DNA of 21,350 nt, taken from an uncultured Porphyromonadaceae bacterium (GTDB lineage: Bacteria > Bacteroidota > Bacteroidia > Bacteroidales > Muribaculaceae). Position 1 is the stretch's first letter; each line of letters begins with the position of its first letter. A model generated the notes under the pieces. That model made no database searches. It saw only the letters and a list, made by a program, of their open reading frames with translations, and was not told the origin of the DNA. The stretch is taken from contig URMA01000051.1 of assembly GCA_900548875.1 (NCBI GenBank), positions 1 to 21,350 on the forward strand, read 5' to 3'. This document shows, one piece after another, positions 1 through 7,661 of this stretch. The position numbers were made by a program, and so were the translations under genes.

Positions 1-54
1 CTAGGACGCAAGATTTTCATTCTTGAAAGAGGAGTTCGATTCTCCTATGGGCTA
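1..54 (+). tRNA. tRNA-Glu (anticodon TTC), 3' portion; 5' end outside window
   Basis: The anticodon stem is bases 9-13 (CAAGA) paired with 21-25 (TCTTG). The seven-base loop 14-20 puts the anticodon TTC at 16-18, which reads glutamate codons. A four-base variable region (26-29) follows. The T stem is 30-34 with 42-46 around the loop TTCGATT, the 3' acceptor strand is 47-53, and the discriminator base is A54. No CCA is encoded, as is usual in Bacteroidetes. The acceptor 5' strand and most of the D arm lie before the window, so the acceptor pairing cannot be checked here. Confidence 0.9.
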
Positions 55-60
55 CTCATA

Positions 61-90
61 AGCGTTGACCGTAATGGTCAATGCTTTTGT
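61..90 (+). terminator. Rho-independent terminator after tRNA-Glu
   Basis: Bases 61-70 (AGCGTTGACC) pair with 76-85 around the five-base loop GTAAT, giving ten pairs with one G-T wobble. A T-rich stretch (TTTTGTCGTTT) follows. It begins six bases after the tRNA ends, so it most likely ends the tRNA transcript. Confidence 0.8.
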
Positions 91-402
91 CGTTTACAGA
101 CGTTTGTACTCAAGTCCCCTTCCATATCGGCACATCTCCGCTATCATCCGGCTGCACAAAAGCCTTCTCCCCTACACTAAATATTGGCAACAATCATTGC
201 CACAATCAACAGCCACCGCAACAGCCAACATTCAGAAACCTTCGTACAGACTTTAGCTCCTACAAATTTCCCCGCGGACTTTGCATCTCTAAAATTCCGC
301 CATGCACTGCATGATTATACCATTTTCTGTTTTAACGCATCATTTAATAACATTTTACTACATAAAATAGCTATTTCACTGCAAACATTCACATAAAATG
401 AC
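91..402. other. Intergenic stretch with no gene seen
   Basis: The open frames here are short, overlap one another, and show no signal peptide or recognisable domain. Base composition becomes AT-rich towards 320-400, consistent with an upstream promoter region. I see no repeat, RNA fold or mobile-element end in it. Confidence 0.6.
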
Positions 403-410
403 TAATTTTG
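403..410 (+). promoter_or_regulatory. Candidate -7 promoter box for the T9SS cargo gene
   Basis: TAATTTTG matches the Bacteroidetes -7 consensus TAnnTTTG and lies 20 bases before the ATG at 430. No TTTG is present about 20 bases upstream (379-382 is CTGC), so only half of the promoter is supported. The leader would be very short. Confidence 0.45.
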
Positions 411-429
411 CAGAAATCATAAAACAAAC

Positions 430-3400
430 ATGAAACAAAAATTACTCCTAACCATTGGAGCGTTGCTGCTATTCAACAGCTACACGGCCAATACGGCCAC
501 GGCAGCAAGTACCACGCTCCAAGGAAATGTGGTTTCGTCCACAAATCCATCCACTAAAATCGGATTCTACTCCTTTACGGCCGAGAATCCTGTGACAATG
601 ACCCCCGTCTTTACAGACGGAACCGTTACCGCCAACGGTGGCGGCGTGTATGTAGACGGAAAAGTTTACATCATGAACTATTCCGAAACGTACGGCATGC
701 TGATGGCCTACTATTACACATACGATGCCCTCACCTGGGAAACATTGTACACCAGCTATCCGGCAATCGTCGACTGGAGCGACATCGCCATTTCGAGCAC
801 CTATGACAAGACAACCGGAACGGTCTATTGCTGTACGTTCAACGACAGCCAGAGCGCCTTCCTTCTCCGCACATGGGACTTGGCAGGCGAAAGAAAAACG
901 ACCATTGCCGATGCCGGAACAGGCTATCCGGCCCTGGCCGCAAATGCAGCCGGTGAGCTCTACGGTATCAACACCGAAGGCAAACTCTACAAAATCGACA
1001 AGACCAATGGTAACGCCACATTGATCGGCGACACCGGCTTCAAGCCAAGAGGTACGCAAAGTGCCGCCTTCGACGACAAGACGGGCACCCTCTACTGGTT
1101 TGCATACAACAACGAAAGCAGCCGCCTGTATACGGTCAACACGTCGACAGCCGAACTGACACTCGTTTCCGAAATGCCGGATATGGCAGAAGTCGTTTCC
1201 GCCTATGTACCCAAGCCGGAAGCCGAGGACAACGCTCCGGCCAAAGCCGAGAACCTGACCGTCAACTTCCCGGAAGGCAACTTGTCGGGAACCGTATCGT
1301 TCACCATCCCGACAAAACATTTCGACGGAACAGAAATGACGGAAAATGTCGGATATACCGTAATGGTAAACGGCGAACAAGAAATTGTAAAATCCGACGC
1401 TCAACCGGGCACTACCGTCAATGAAAACATCACCGTCGAAACAGCCGGCACCTACGAAATACAGGTGACTCTGAACAATGCCACCGGCAACAGCCCGGCT
1501 GTCAAGACGGAATTGTGGATTGGCAACGACACTCCGGCCGCCGTCGGCAATCTGAAAGCGACCAAGGAAGGCGACTCAACAGTCCAGCTGACATGGGACG
1601 CACCAACTTCCACTATCCACAACGGATATATGAATCCTGAACAGCTCACCTACACGGTAGTCCGCCAGCCCGACAACAAGACTGTGGCCGAAAACATCAG
1701 CGAAACTTCCTTCTCGGAGGAAATCATTACCGACGAATTGAAAGCCTACAGCTATGAAGTCACGGCTAATTTTGCCGGATTGCAGAGCAGTGTGACAAAA
1801 TCCGACTATGTCATTTTCGGTTCCTACGCATCGGTGCCATACTCTGATTCGTTCGACGACAACAGCACCTTCCCGCTCTACACGATTATCGACGGAAACG
1901 CCGACAAGGTAACCTGGACATACGACAACGGAGAGAAGAGCCTGTACTGCCGAACAATGGGTTCAAATCCGTCAGACGAGTATGCCATTACTCCTCCGTT
2001 GAAGCTCTCGAAGGAAAACGCCTACAACCTGTCGTTCGACATCCGCAAGATTGCCTCCGACAAAGCTGCACAACGCCTTGAAGTGCTGATCGGCGACAAA
2101 CCGGAAGTAGCTTCCCTGAAAACCGTTCTTATCAAGGAACAGGACGTAGAAAGCGACAAGACTTTCCTTACTGAATTTTCCGTAGAAAACGACGGATTGT
2201 ACTATATAGCCGTTCACCTTACCACTCCGGCACGAGGTCTTTACGTGTACCTGGACAATATCAAAGTGGAAGGTACGGCACAGAACGCCCCAGGCGAAGC
2301 AACCGACATTGTTGTCACTCCTGCTCCGCTCGGCGAACTGAAGGCCGACATCAGCTTCCGCACTCCGGCCACACTGGTCAACGGCGAAGCTGCCGACAAT
2401 CTGACGAAAGTGGAACTGTACCGCGAATCGGAACTTATCAATACATTCGACAATCCAGCTCCTGCCACCGTACTGACATTTACGGACGAATCGGCCGCTC
2501 AAGGCATGAACAAGTACCGCATCTTTGCCTACAATGAAAACGGCATCGGAAAGATGGCCGAATGCGAGGCCTACATTGGCATTGATGTTCCGGGACTTGC
2601 CCAAAATGTCAAATACACCGACCTGGGCGAAGGCTCCAGCAAAATCACGTGGGAAGCACCGAAGGCCGGTGAACACGAAGGATATATCGTTCCGGAAGAC
2701 CTCACCTACAGTCTCTACCGCAACGTCAGCTCGCAGGAGACACTCATTGCATCGGATCTGACAGAAACATCCTATACCGACACGGAATGCCCTGTCAGTG
2801 AGGACTCTCAAACCATTGTCTACTACACCGTACGCGCAACCAATGAAATCGGCACAGGCGCAAGTGCTTCTTCCAACGCACTGCAAGTCGGAGCTCCTTA
2901 TCCGGCACCGCTGTCGGAATCATTTGCCAACGCTGCACTCAGCACCTCACCGTGGATTGTCGACCGTTTGAACGGCAACAGCGAAGAAGTGCTGTGGACA
3001 CTGCTCCGTCAAGGCGCCGACCAGGAAACGGCACAGGACGGCGATAACGGCTTTGCCGGTTTTGCCGGATATTTCGACGGTGCGAAAGCAGCCATCGTAT
3101 CTCCGAAAATCGACATTACAACACTTGAAAAACCTGGTGTATCGTTCTACGCCAACATTCCTTATCCGGCCGTAGCCTTCACGCCGGTCATTTCAGTCGA
3201 CAATAGCGACTATCAGCCTATCCACGATGTCATCTTCAACGACAAGGACTTCCAGAATGGCTGGAAATACGTGGTCATTCCTTTGACGGAATACGCCGAT
3301 GCGCAGCAAGTCAGAATCGGTTTCATGGGTGAAATCGACGGCGACAACGGAGCCATGTATATCGACAATGTAACCGTCGGCAACTTCTTCAACAAGGACT

Positions 3401-4752
3401 TGTCTGTCGGAAACATTTCCGCACCTAACGCCGCTACTTCCGGCGATGTCTGCACCATTTCGGCAACCGTTTCCAACGCCGGCCTGTCGGCTTCGGAAAC
3501 AACTACCGTTGCACTGAAGAAAAACGGTGAAATTGTAGCGCAACAGGAAATCGGAGCCATGGAACCGGGCGAAAATACAACGGTTACATTCGAGTACAGC
3601 GTAGCCCAAAACGACTTGGGAAGCGAACTTCTGTTCACAATCGAACTGCTCTCGTCCGACGACAATCCAAACAACAATGCCGGCCAATGCAGCATTGCCG
3701 TCAAGTCGAACAACTATCCTATTCCAGCCAACCTGAAGGCAACTGCCGACAATGCGGAAGTAAGCCTGACATGGGAAAAGCCGGACTACAGCAACGGTAT
3801 TCACGCTTCAGCAACCGACGACTTTGAAAGCTACGACGCATTCATCATTGACAACATCGGCAACTATACGCTCATCGACAAGGACAAGTCAATGACCTAC
3901 CGCCTCGGCAATACCGACTACGACAACTCGACCGCGCTGATGGCATTCCAGGTATTCAATCCGGAAGAGGCAAAAATCACCAACGCCGCATTTACCCCTC
4001 ACTCGGGCAAACAAATGCTGATAGCCGTAGCAAGTATCGGAGGTACAAACGACGACTGGCTCATCACGCCGGAACTGGCTACCGACAACCATATCATTTC
4101 GTTCTACGCCAAGAGCTTTACCGACAAATACGGTCTTGAGGAATTTGAAGTATGGTATTCAACTACCGGTACCGACGAAGCCGACTTCCAGAAGCTGACC
4201 GACAAGACACAGTACGCACCGGCCGATTGGACCGAATTCGTATACATCCTGCCGGAAGGTACCAAATATGCTGCCATCCGCTACATTTCAAAAGACAAGT
4301 ATGCTTTAGGCATCGACGACCTGACATTTGCAACTGCCGACAGCGAAATGACGGAACTGAACCTGCTGGGATACAACGTATACCGTAATTCCGTACGCAT
4401 CAATCAGGAAACTGTCACAACGGAAGCCTATACCGACAAGGTTGACGCAATCGGCGACTACACCTACAACGTAACGGCCGTTTACGATTTGGGCGAATCG
4501 CGACTCTCCGAAGGACAGACTGTCACTGTCAACAGCAGCGTAGACGAACTCAGCTCCGAAACGCTGGTATTCGGTTGCAAAGAAGGTATCCGCATTATTA
4601 ATGCAGAAGGCGCAACAGTTACCGTCTGCCGTCTGGACGGCGTTGCAGTGCTTTCGACAACAGTCGACAGCTACCAGACAACCCTTCCGATGGACAACGG
4701 CCTGTATATCGTCACCGTCGGCAACCGCAGCTACAAAGTTTATGTAAAATAA
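430..4752 (+). CDS. Large multidomain T9SS-secreted protein (FN3 / cleaved-adhesin / CARDB modules)
   Basis: A 1440-residue exported protein, probably displayed on or released from the cell surface by type IX secretion. Residues 1-26 form a signal peptide (hydrophobic core then ATAAS). Residues ~30-258 resemble a repeat-rich propeller-like domain with GELYGI and GTLYWF turns. FN3-like modules follow at ~265-365 and 372-465, a cleaved-adhesin-like jelly-roll at ~470-614 (ends LDNIKVEG), FN3 modules at ~618-718 and 722-820, a second jelly-roll at ~822-985 (YIDNVTVGNF), a CARDB-like domain at ~987-1092, and an FN3 module split by a third jelly-roll (~1120-1302). Residues ~1368-1440 form a T9SS type-A sorting tail ending GLYIVTVGNRSYKVYVK. 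No catalytic motif is visible; adhesion or glycan or protein binding is inference. No secretion machinery is encoded nearby. It is single-gene, with a terminator directly after it. Confidence 0.85.
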   Translation: MKQKLLLTIGALLLFNSYTANTATAASTTLQGNVVSSTNPSTKIGFYSFTAENPVTMTPVFTDGTVTANGGGVYVDGKVYIMNYSETYGMLMAYYYTYDALTWETLYTSYPAIVDWSDIAISSTYDKTTGTVYCCTFNDSQSAFLLRTWDLAGERKTTIADAGTGYPALAANAAGELYGINTEGKLYKIDKTNGNATLIGDTGFKPRGTQSAAFDDKTGTLYWFAYNNESSRLYTVNTSTAELTLVSEMPDMAEVVSAYVPKPEAEDNAPAKAENLTVNFPEGNLSGTVSFTIPTKHFDGTEMTENVGYTVMVNGEQEIVKSDAQPGTTVNENITVETAGTYEIQVTLNNATGNSPAVKTELWIGNDTPAAVGNLKATKEGDSTVQLTWDAPTSTIHNGYMNPEQLTYTVVRQPDNKTVAENISETSFSEEIITDELKAYSYEVTANFAGLQSSVTKSDYVIFGSYASVPYSDSFDDNSTFPLYTIIDGNADKVTWTYDNGEKSLYCRTMGSNPSDEYAITPPLKLSKENAYNLSFDIRKIASDKAAQRLEVLIGDKPEVASLKTVLIKEQDVESDKTFLTEFSVENDGLYYIAVHLTTPARGLYVYLDNIKVEGTAQNAPGEATDIVVTPAPLGELKADISFRTPATLVNGEAADNLTKVELYRESELINTFDNPAPATVLTFTDESAAQGMNKYRIFAYNENGIGKMAECEAYIGIDVPGLAQNVKYTDLGEGSSKITWEAPKAGEHEGYIVPEDLTYSLYRNVSSQETLIASDLTETSYTDTECPVSEDSQTIVYYTVRATNEIGTGASASSNALQVGAPYPAPLSESFANAALSTSPWIVDRLNGNSEEVLWTLLRQGADQETAQDGDNGFAGFAGYFDGAKAAIVSPKIDITTLEKPGVSFYANIPYPAVAFTPVISVDNSDYQPIHDVIFNDKDFQNGWKYVVIPLTEYADAQQVRIGFMGEIDGDNGAMYIDNVTVGNFFNKDLSVGNISAPNAATSGDVCTISATVSNAGLSASETTTVALKKNGEIVAQQEIGAMEPGENTTVTFEYSVAQNDLGSELLFTIELLSSDDNPNNNAGQCSIAVKSNNYPIPANLKATADNAEVSLTWEKPDYSNGIHASATDDFESYDAFIIDNIGNYTLIDKDKSMTYRLGNTDYDNSTALMAFQVFNPEEAKITNAAFTPHSGKQMLIAVASIGGTNDDWLITPELATDNHIISFYAKSFTDKYGLEEFEVWYSTTGTDEADFQKLTDKTQYAPADWTEFVYILPEGTKYAAIRYISKDKYALGIDDLTFATADSEMTELNLLGYNVYRNSVRINQETVTTEAYTDKVDAIGDYTYNVTAVYDLGESRLSEGQTVTVNSSVDELSSETLVFGCKEGIRIINAEGATVTVCRLDGVAVLSTTVDSYQTTLPMDNGLYIVTVGNRSYKVYVK

Positions 4753-4790
4753 ACATAGCGTCAGCGCTTTACTGACATCTATATTCTCTA

Positions 4791-4836
4791 AAAGGCATCC
4801 CGGTCGTTGGTTTGGACCGGGATGCCTTTTGCTTTT
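4791..4836 (+). terminator. Strong rho-independent terminator after the T9SS cargo gene
   Basis: Bases 4794-4805 (GGCATCCCGGTC) pair perfectly with 4815-4826. Three A-T pairs extend the stem outward (4791-4793 with 4827-4829). The loop is 4806-4814, and a T-rich tail (TTTTGCTTTTT) follows. It starts 38 bases past the stop codon at 4752. Confidence 0.92.
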
Positions 4837-4842
4837 TAATGG

Positions 4843-4882
4843 GTTTACGGATGGTTTACTGTTTACGGTTTACAGTTTACGG
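4843..4882. repeat. Short direct repeat of GTTTACGG type
   Basis: The core TTTAC occurs five times, starting at 4844, 4855, 4862, 4869 and 4876, so the last four copies are in a seven-base register. Three copies are full GTTTACGG (4843-4850, 4861-4868, 4875-4882). It is intergenic and non-coding. The function is unknown. Confidence 0.7.
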
Positions 4883-4886
4883 AAAG

Positions 4887-4913
4887 CCCCATAACCCCTA
4901 ACCCATAATACCC
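4887..4913 (-). repeat. Four-C-run tract, potential G-quadruplex on the minus strand
   Basis: C runs lie at 4887-4890, 4895-4898, 4902-4904 and 4911-4913, separated by 4, 3 and 6 bases. The complementary strand therefore fits the general G3+N1-7 pattern for an intramolecular quadruplex. This is a sequence-pattern call only; folding has not been shown. Confidence 0.45.
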
Positions 4914-4942
4914 TCAACGCAATGAATTACAGATGATTGTAG

Positions 4943-4963
4943 GGACACACCCCAGGTGTGTCC
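4943..4963. repeat. REP-like hairpin
   Basis: GGACACACC (4943-4951) pairs perfectly with GGTGTGTCC (4955-4963) across a three-base loop. There is no T tail, so it is not a standard terminator. It lies next to the TTTAC repeat and the C-run tract, like a dispersed intergenic palindrome family. Only one copy is visible here, so dispersal is an inference. Confidence 0.6.
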
Positions 4964-5050
4964 GAAAATTCCCATAACTGCAGCTATCTCCACGTGAATG
5001 GTGCAGAATACCCTTTAATCGCTTTTTTCTCAATTTTTTTTCGATAAACA

Positions 5051-5082
5051 TTTGTTTTTTTGAAAAAGAGGCCATACATTTG
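5051..5082 (+). promoter_or_regulatory. Promoter of the ytr-like ABC operon
   Basis: TTTG at 5051-5054 and TACATTTG at 5075-5082 are separated by exactly 20 bases. This is a full match to the Bacteroidetes housekeeping promoter TTTG-N20-TAnnTTTG. Transcription should start near 5089, about 43 bases before the ATG at 5132. Confidence 0.8.
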
Positions 5083-5083
5083 C

Positions 5084-5107
5084 AGTGTACTATTTAACTA
5101 ATACACT
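5084..5107. promoter_or_regulatory. Candidate operator for the YtrA-like regulator
   Basis: This is a 24-base near-palindrome: ten of twelve positions in the half sites match (mismatches at 5090/5101 and 5093/5098). The outer arms are AGTGTA (5084-5089) and TACACT (5102-5107). It begins one base after the -7 box and covers the predicted transcription start, where a bound repressor would block initiation. The GntR-type regulator at the end of the same operon is the obvious candidate ligand, by analogy with YtrA autoregulation in Bacillus. Binding is inferred. Confidence 0.6.
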
Positions 5108-5131
5108 AAGACAAGCAAAAAAATCTACGAT

Positions 5132-5980
5132 ATGAACGAGAAATTAATTGACGTAAAAGGCATCACTTTCAGCTATGGCAGAAAGAAAGCAAATATTTTT
5201 GAGGACTTTTCCATGAGTCTAAACCGGGGTGCTGTCTATGGTCTGCTGGGCAAGAACGGCACCGGGAAATCCACGCTTCTCTATCTGATGTGCGGACTTT
5301 TGCGTCCGAAAGCCGGACAGGTTCTGATGAACGGCATCGATGTGAAACTCCGTCTGCCGCAAACGCTCCGCGACACATTCCTCGTTCCGGAAGAATTTTC
5401 GTTTCCCAATCTGCCGTTGAAGCAGTTTGTAAAACTCAATGCTCCGTTCTACCCCAACTTCAGCGATGAAATTCTGCGCCGCTGTCTGGCCGACTTCGAC
5501 ATGGACACCGACATCCACCTCAACGAACTGTCGATGGGACAAAAGAAAAAGGCATTCATGTGCTTTGCACTTGCCACCAACACGCCGCTGCTGATTATGG
5601 ACGAACCGACCAACGGCTTCGACATTCCTTCAAAAAGCCAGATGCGCAAGGTGATAGCATCGAGCATGACCGACGAGAAAACGATTGTCATCTCCACCCA
5701 CCAGGTACGCGATGTGGAAAATCTGCTCGACCATGTGCTAATGATTGACAGCAACCGCCTGATGCTCGACGCCACATTCAACGCCATCGCCGAACGGCTC
5801 TACTTTGCAGAGCTTCCACTCAACGAGCCGACCGACGATGCCCTGTTCGTGCAGCCGTCGCTGCAAGGCAAGAGCGCCATTTTCCGCAACCGTACCGGCG
5901 AGGAAAGCCCTATCAATCTGGAATTGCTGTTTAACGCCATGCTCGCCGAAGGCGACAAAATTAAAGATGCACTGAAATGA
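5132..5980 (+). CDS. ABC transporter ATP-binding protein, YtrB-like
   Basis: A cytoplasmic ATPase subunit of 282 residues, expected to power the membrane proteins encoded directly after it. Visible motifs are Walker A GKNGTGKST (40-48), signature LSMGQ (133-137; canonical LSGGQ), Walker B LLIMDEP (153-159) with catalytic E158, D-loop NGFD (161-164) and H-loop histidine 190. The usual Q-loop glutamine is not obvious: the region reads FLVPEE (83-88). The last ~75 residues lie beyond the nucleotide-binding domain and have no motif I recognise. The stop overlaps the next start by four bases (ATGA), which indicates translational coupling. The substrate is unknown. Related GntR-linked systems in Firmicutes respond to cell-envelope stress; applying that here is inference. 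Confidence 0.88.
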   Translation: MNEKLIDVKGITFSYGRKKANIFEDFSMSLNRGAVYGLLGKNGTGKSTLLYLMCGLLRPKAGQVLMNGIDVKLRLPQTLRDTFLVPEEFSFPNLPLKQFVKLNAPFYPNFSDEILRRCLADFDMDTDIHLNELSMGQKKKAFMCFALATNTPLLIMDEPTNGFDIPSKSQMRKVIASSMTDEKTIVISTHQVRDVENLLDHVLMIDSNRLMLDATFNAIAERLYFAELPLNEPTDDALFVQPSLQGKSAIFRNRTGEESPINLELLFNAMLAEGDKIKDALK

Positions 5981-6813
5981 GAAACGAACTATTCTCCTTT
6001 CCGCGGTTTGTACAACTGATACGCTACGAAGTGGCGACGCGCCGAAAAAGCCTCGGCTACTTCGCGCTCGGGAGCTATGCCGGTCTGCTTGCAGCCTATT
6101 TAGGTGTAAATGCCGCTTCCAACAACTTCGACATTTTCACCCGTGGCGCATATATGGCAACTATCATCTTCATTCTCATCTATCTCTGTATATACGGGGC
6201 AAGCATTCTAAGCCCTACCCGTCAGAAAGGCGATGTGACGAACCTGCTGATGTTGCCTGCCACACAACTGGAAAAATTCGTAGTACGTTTTTTAGCGGTT
6301 ACCATCGGACTGGTTGCCATTGCATGTGTCAACATTGTGCTTGCCGACCTGTCGCGCGTTGTCATCATCCGGCTGTTCAGCAATACGAAAGAATTCCGGC
6401 ACATCGTTTTCGATCAGTTTTTCACCAGTCTGCTGAGCACACATAGCGTAACCATTCAGGACAATGCTACAAATATCAACCTCACGCCGTTTACATTGCT
6501 GTGGTTTCAGTCGCTCTACATTATCGGCGGCTGCCTTTGGCAGACGAAAAAGGCACAACGCACCACGGTCACATGGGTTATCCTGCTTTGGGGCGGCATT
6601 TTACTGCTGACAATTATGGGAGCAGAGACATCCATCGACCTGCTGCTAAACGAAGTTAAAGACACCAACAGCATCGGCCAACTGGCTGTCGGCACGGAAA
6701 TCCTGTTGACATTGTTTATCCTGCTCAACTGGGGCATAGCCTACCGCCTGTTCTGCACTATGCAGATAAAAGAACGCAGTTTTATCAAACTTCCAAAATT
6801 CTTCAGAAAATGA
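5977..6813 (+). CDS. Multi-spanning membrane protein, putative ABC permease (paralogue 1 of 3)
   Basis: 278 residues with about six hydrophobic segments (~27-45, 58-78, 103-125, 171-188, 197-215, 239-259). It shares three signatures with the next two genes: LPATQLEKFVVRF (93-105), SLYIIGGCLWQ (179-189), and LLNWGIAYRLF (249-259) followed by MQI. It is the most divergent of the three and lacks their common N-terminal MKESQFN start. It overlaps the ATPase gene before it and the permease-like gene after it by four bases each, so all are probably made in fixed ratio as one complex. I do not recognise a named family with certainty; the permease role comes from context. Confidence 0.75.
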   Translation: MRNELFSFPRFVQLIRYEVATRRKSLGYFALGSYAGLLAAYLGVNAASNNFDIFTRGAYMATIIFILIYLCIYGASILSPTRQKGDVTNLLMLPATQLEKFVVRFLAVTIGLVAIACVNIVLADLSRVVIIRLFSNTKEFRHIVFDQFFTSLLSTHSVTIQDNATNINLTPFTLLWFQSLYIIGGCLWQTKKAQRTTVTWVILLWGGILLLTIMGAETSIDLLLNEVKDTNSIGQLAVGTEILLTLFILLNWGIAYRLFCTMQIKERSFIKLPKFFRK

Positions 6814-7661
6814 AAGAGTCACAATTCAATATGCACCGCTTCCTGCTCGTTGCCAAACGCGACATTATGGAAGACTGGAAAGGCAATCTGACCAAAGGCA
6901 TTGGCAACTATGCCCTCTACACCATCATCATGATCAGCCTTTTCATCAATTCACACGGCATGAAATTCCACGATTTCATTGCCAACATGGCAGAATGGAT
7001 ACTGCTGTTCACATCAATTGTGTTCATTTTCGTATCATCCGACGTGTTGTCACCGCTGTCATCCAAGGCAAAACGAATCAGTTTTCTCAACCTGCCGGCT
7101 ACGAATCTCGAAAAATTCGTATGGCGTTTCCTTTATGTCAGCGTAGGTTTCCTTGCCATCAATCTGGCGGCCATCATCCTACTTGACATCACCCACTATC
7201 TTCTCCTTCCGCTTTTCAGCCTCGGCGAAGGCTATGCCAACCTGCTCACGCCTTATCTGATTGCGGAAATTTACGACCGCATCACGAGCATCTACTTCAA
7301 CGTTGACGGAACACCCATCGACATCAGTGCCATTTCAGTAACCACATTTCTGGTGATGTCGCTTTGGGCGCATTCGCTCTACCTTGTAGGCGGCTGCATC
7401 TGGCAGAAACATCCGCTGCTCAAAACCGTCAGCGCACTGTTTTTCCTGTTCGTGCTGATGCTGATCGTACTGAAAATCTTTTCGCCCGTTATGTTGGACC
7501 TCAAACCGTTCTTGACCGAGTTTTTCCGCAACAACGGAATCAAGCCGTTTGTCATTATCGTCGATTGTGTAATCGGAGCGTTCACGCTGCTGAACTGGTG
7601 GATTTCCTACCGCATTTTCCGCAGCATGCAGATTGTCAACCCAAAACTGTTCAGACGATGA
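6810..7661 (+). CDS. Multi-spanning membrane protein, putative ABC permease (paralogue 2 of 3)
   Basis: 283 residues with hydrophobic segments near 32-48, 62-80, 105-137, 179-197, 206-223 and 246-270. The family signatures are LPATNLEKFVWRF (95-107), SLYLVGGCIWQK (189-200), and LLNWWISYRIF (260-270) followed by MQIVNPKLF. The first ~30 residues (MKESQFNMHRFLLVAKRD...) are nearly identical to those of the following gene, and the start codons share almost the same bases, so the pair arose by tandem duplication. It overlaps both neighbours by four bases. It is probably an inner-membrane subunit working with the ATPase at 5132; the substrate is unknown. Confidence 0.75.
   Translation: MKESQFNMHRFLLVAKRDIMEDWKGNLTKGIGNYALYTIIMISLFINSHGMKFHDFIANMAEWILLFTSIVFIFVSSDVLSPLSSKAKRISFLNLPATNLEKFVWRFLYVSVGFLAINLAAIILLDITHYLLLPLFSLGEGYANLLTPYLIAEIYDRITSIYFNVDGTPIDISAISVTTFLVMSLWAHSLYLVGGCIWQKHPLLKTVSALFFLFVLMLIVLKIFSPVMLDLKPFLTEFFRNNGIKPFVIIVDCVIGAFTLLNWWISYRIFRSMQIVNPKLFRR

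Noticed and set aside
65..396. Three overlapping short frames after the tRNA
   Set aside because: The frames overlap each other, one begins inside the terminator, and none has a recognisable motif or initiation signal.
469..1404. Long open frame on the minus strand inside the T9SS cargo gene (311 residues)
   Set aside because: It is antisense to a well-supported gene, has no domain or signal peptide, and is Cys/Arg/Val-rich as expected from the complement of this codon usage. The same applies to minus-strand frames at 1972-2886, 3193-3804, 10143-11210, 11223-12104, 13018-13956 and 18521-19132.
4843..4882. TTTAC repeat as a CRISPR array
   Set aside because: The units are seven to eight bases with no unique spacers and there are no cas genes nearby.
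4943..4963. Hairpin as a second terminator
   Set aside because: No T run follows on either strand, and a strong terminator is already present at 4791-4836.
7364..7657. 98-residue N-terminal extension of the third membrane protein
   Set aside because: It lies inside the preceding gene in another frame, is Arg/Gln/His-rich rather than membrane-like, and the internal ATG at 7658 matches the start of its paralogue.
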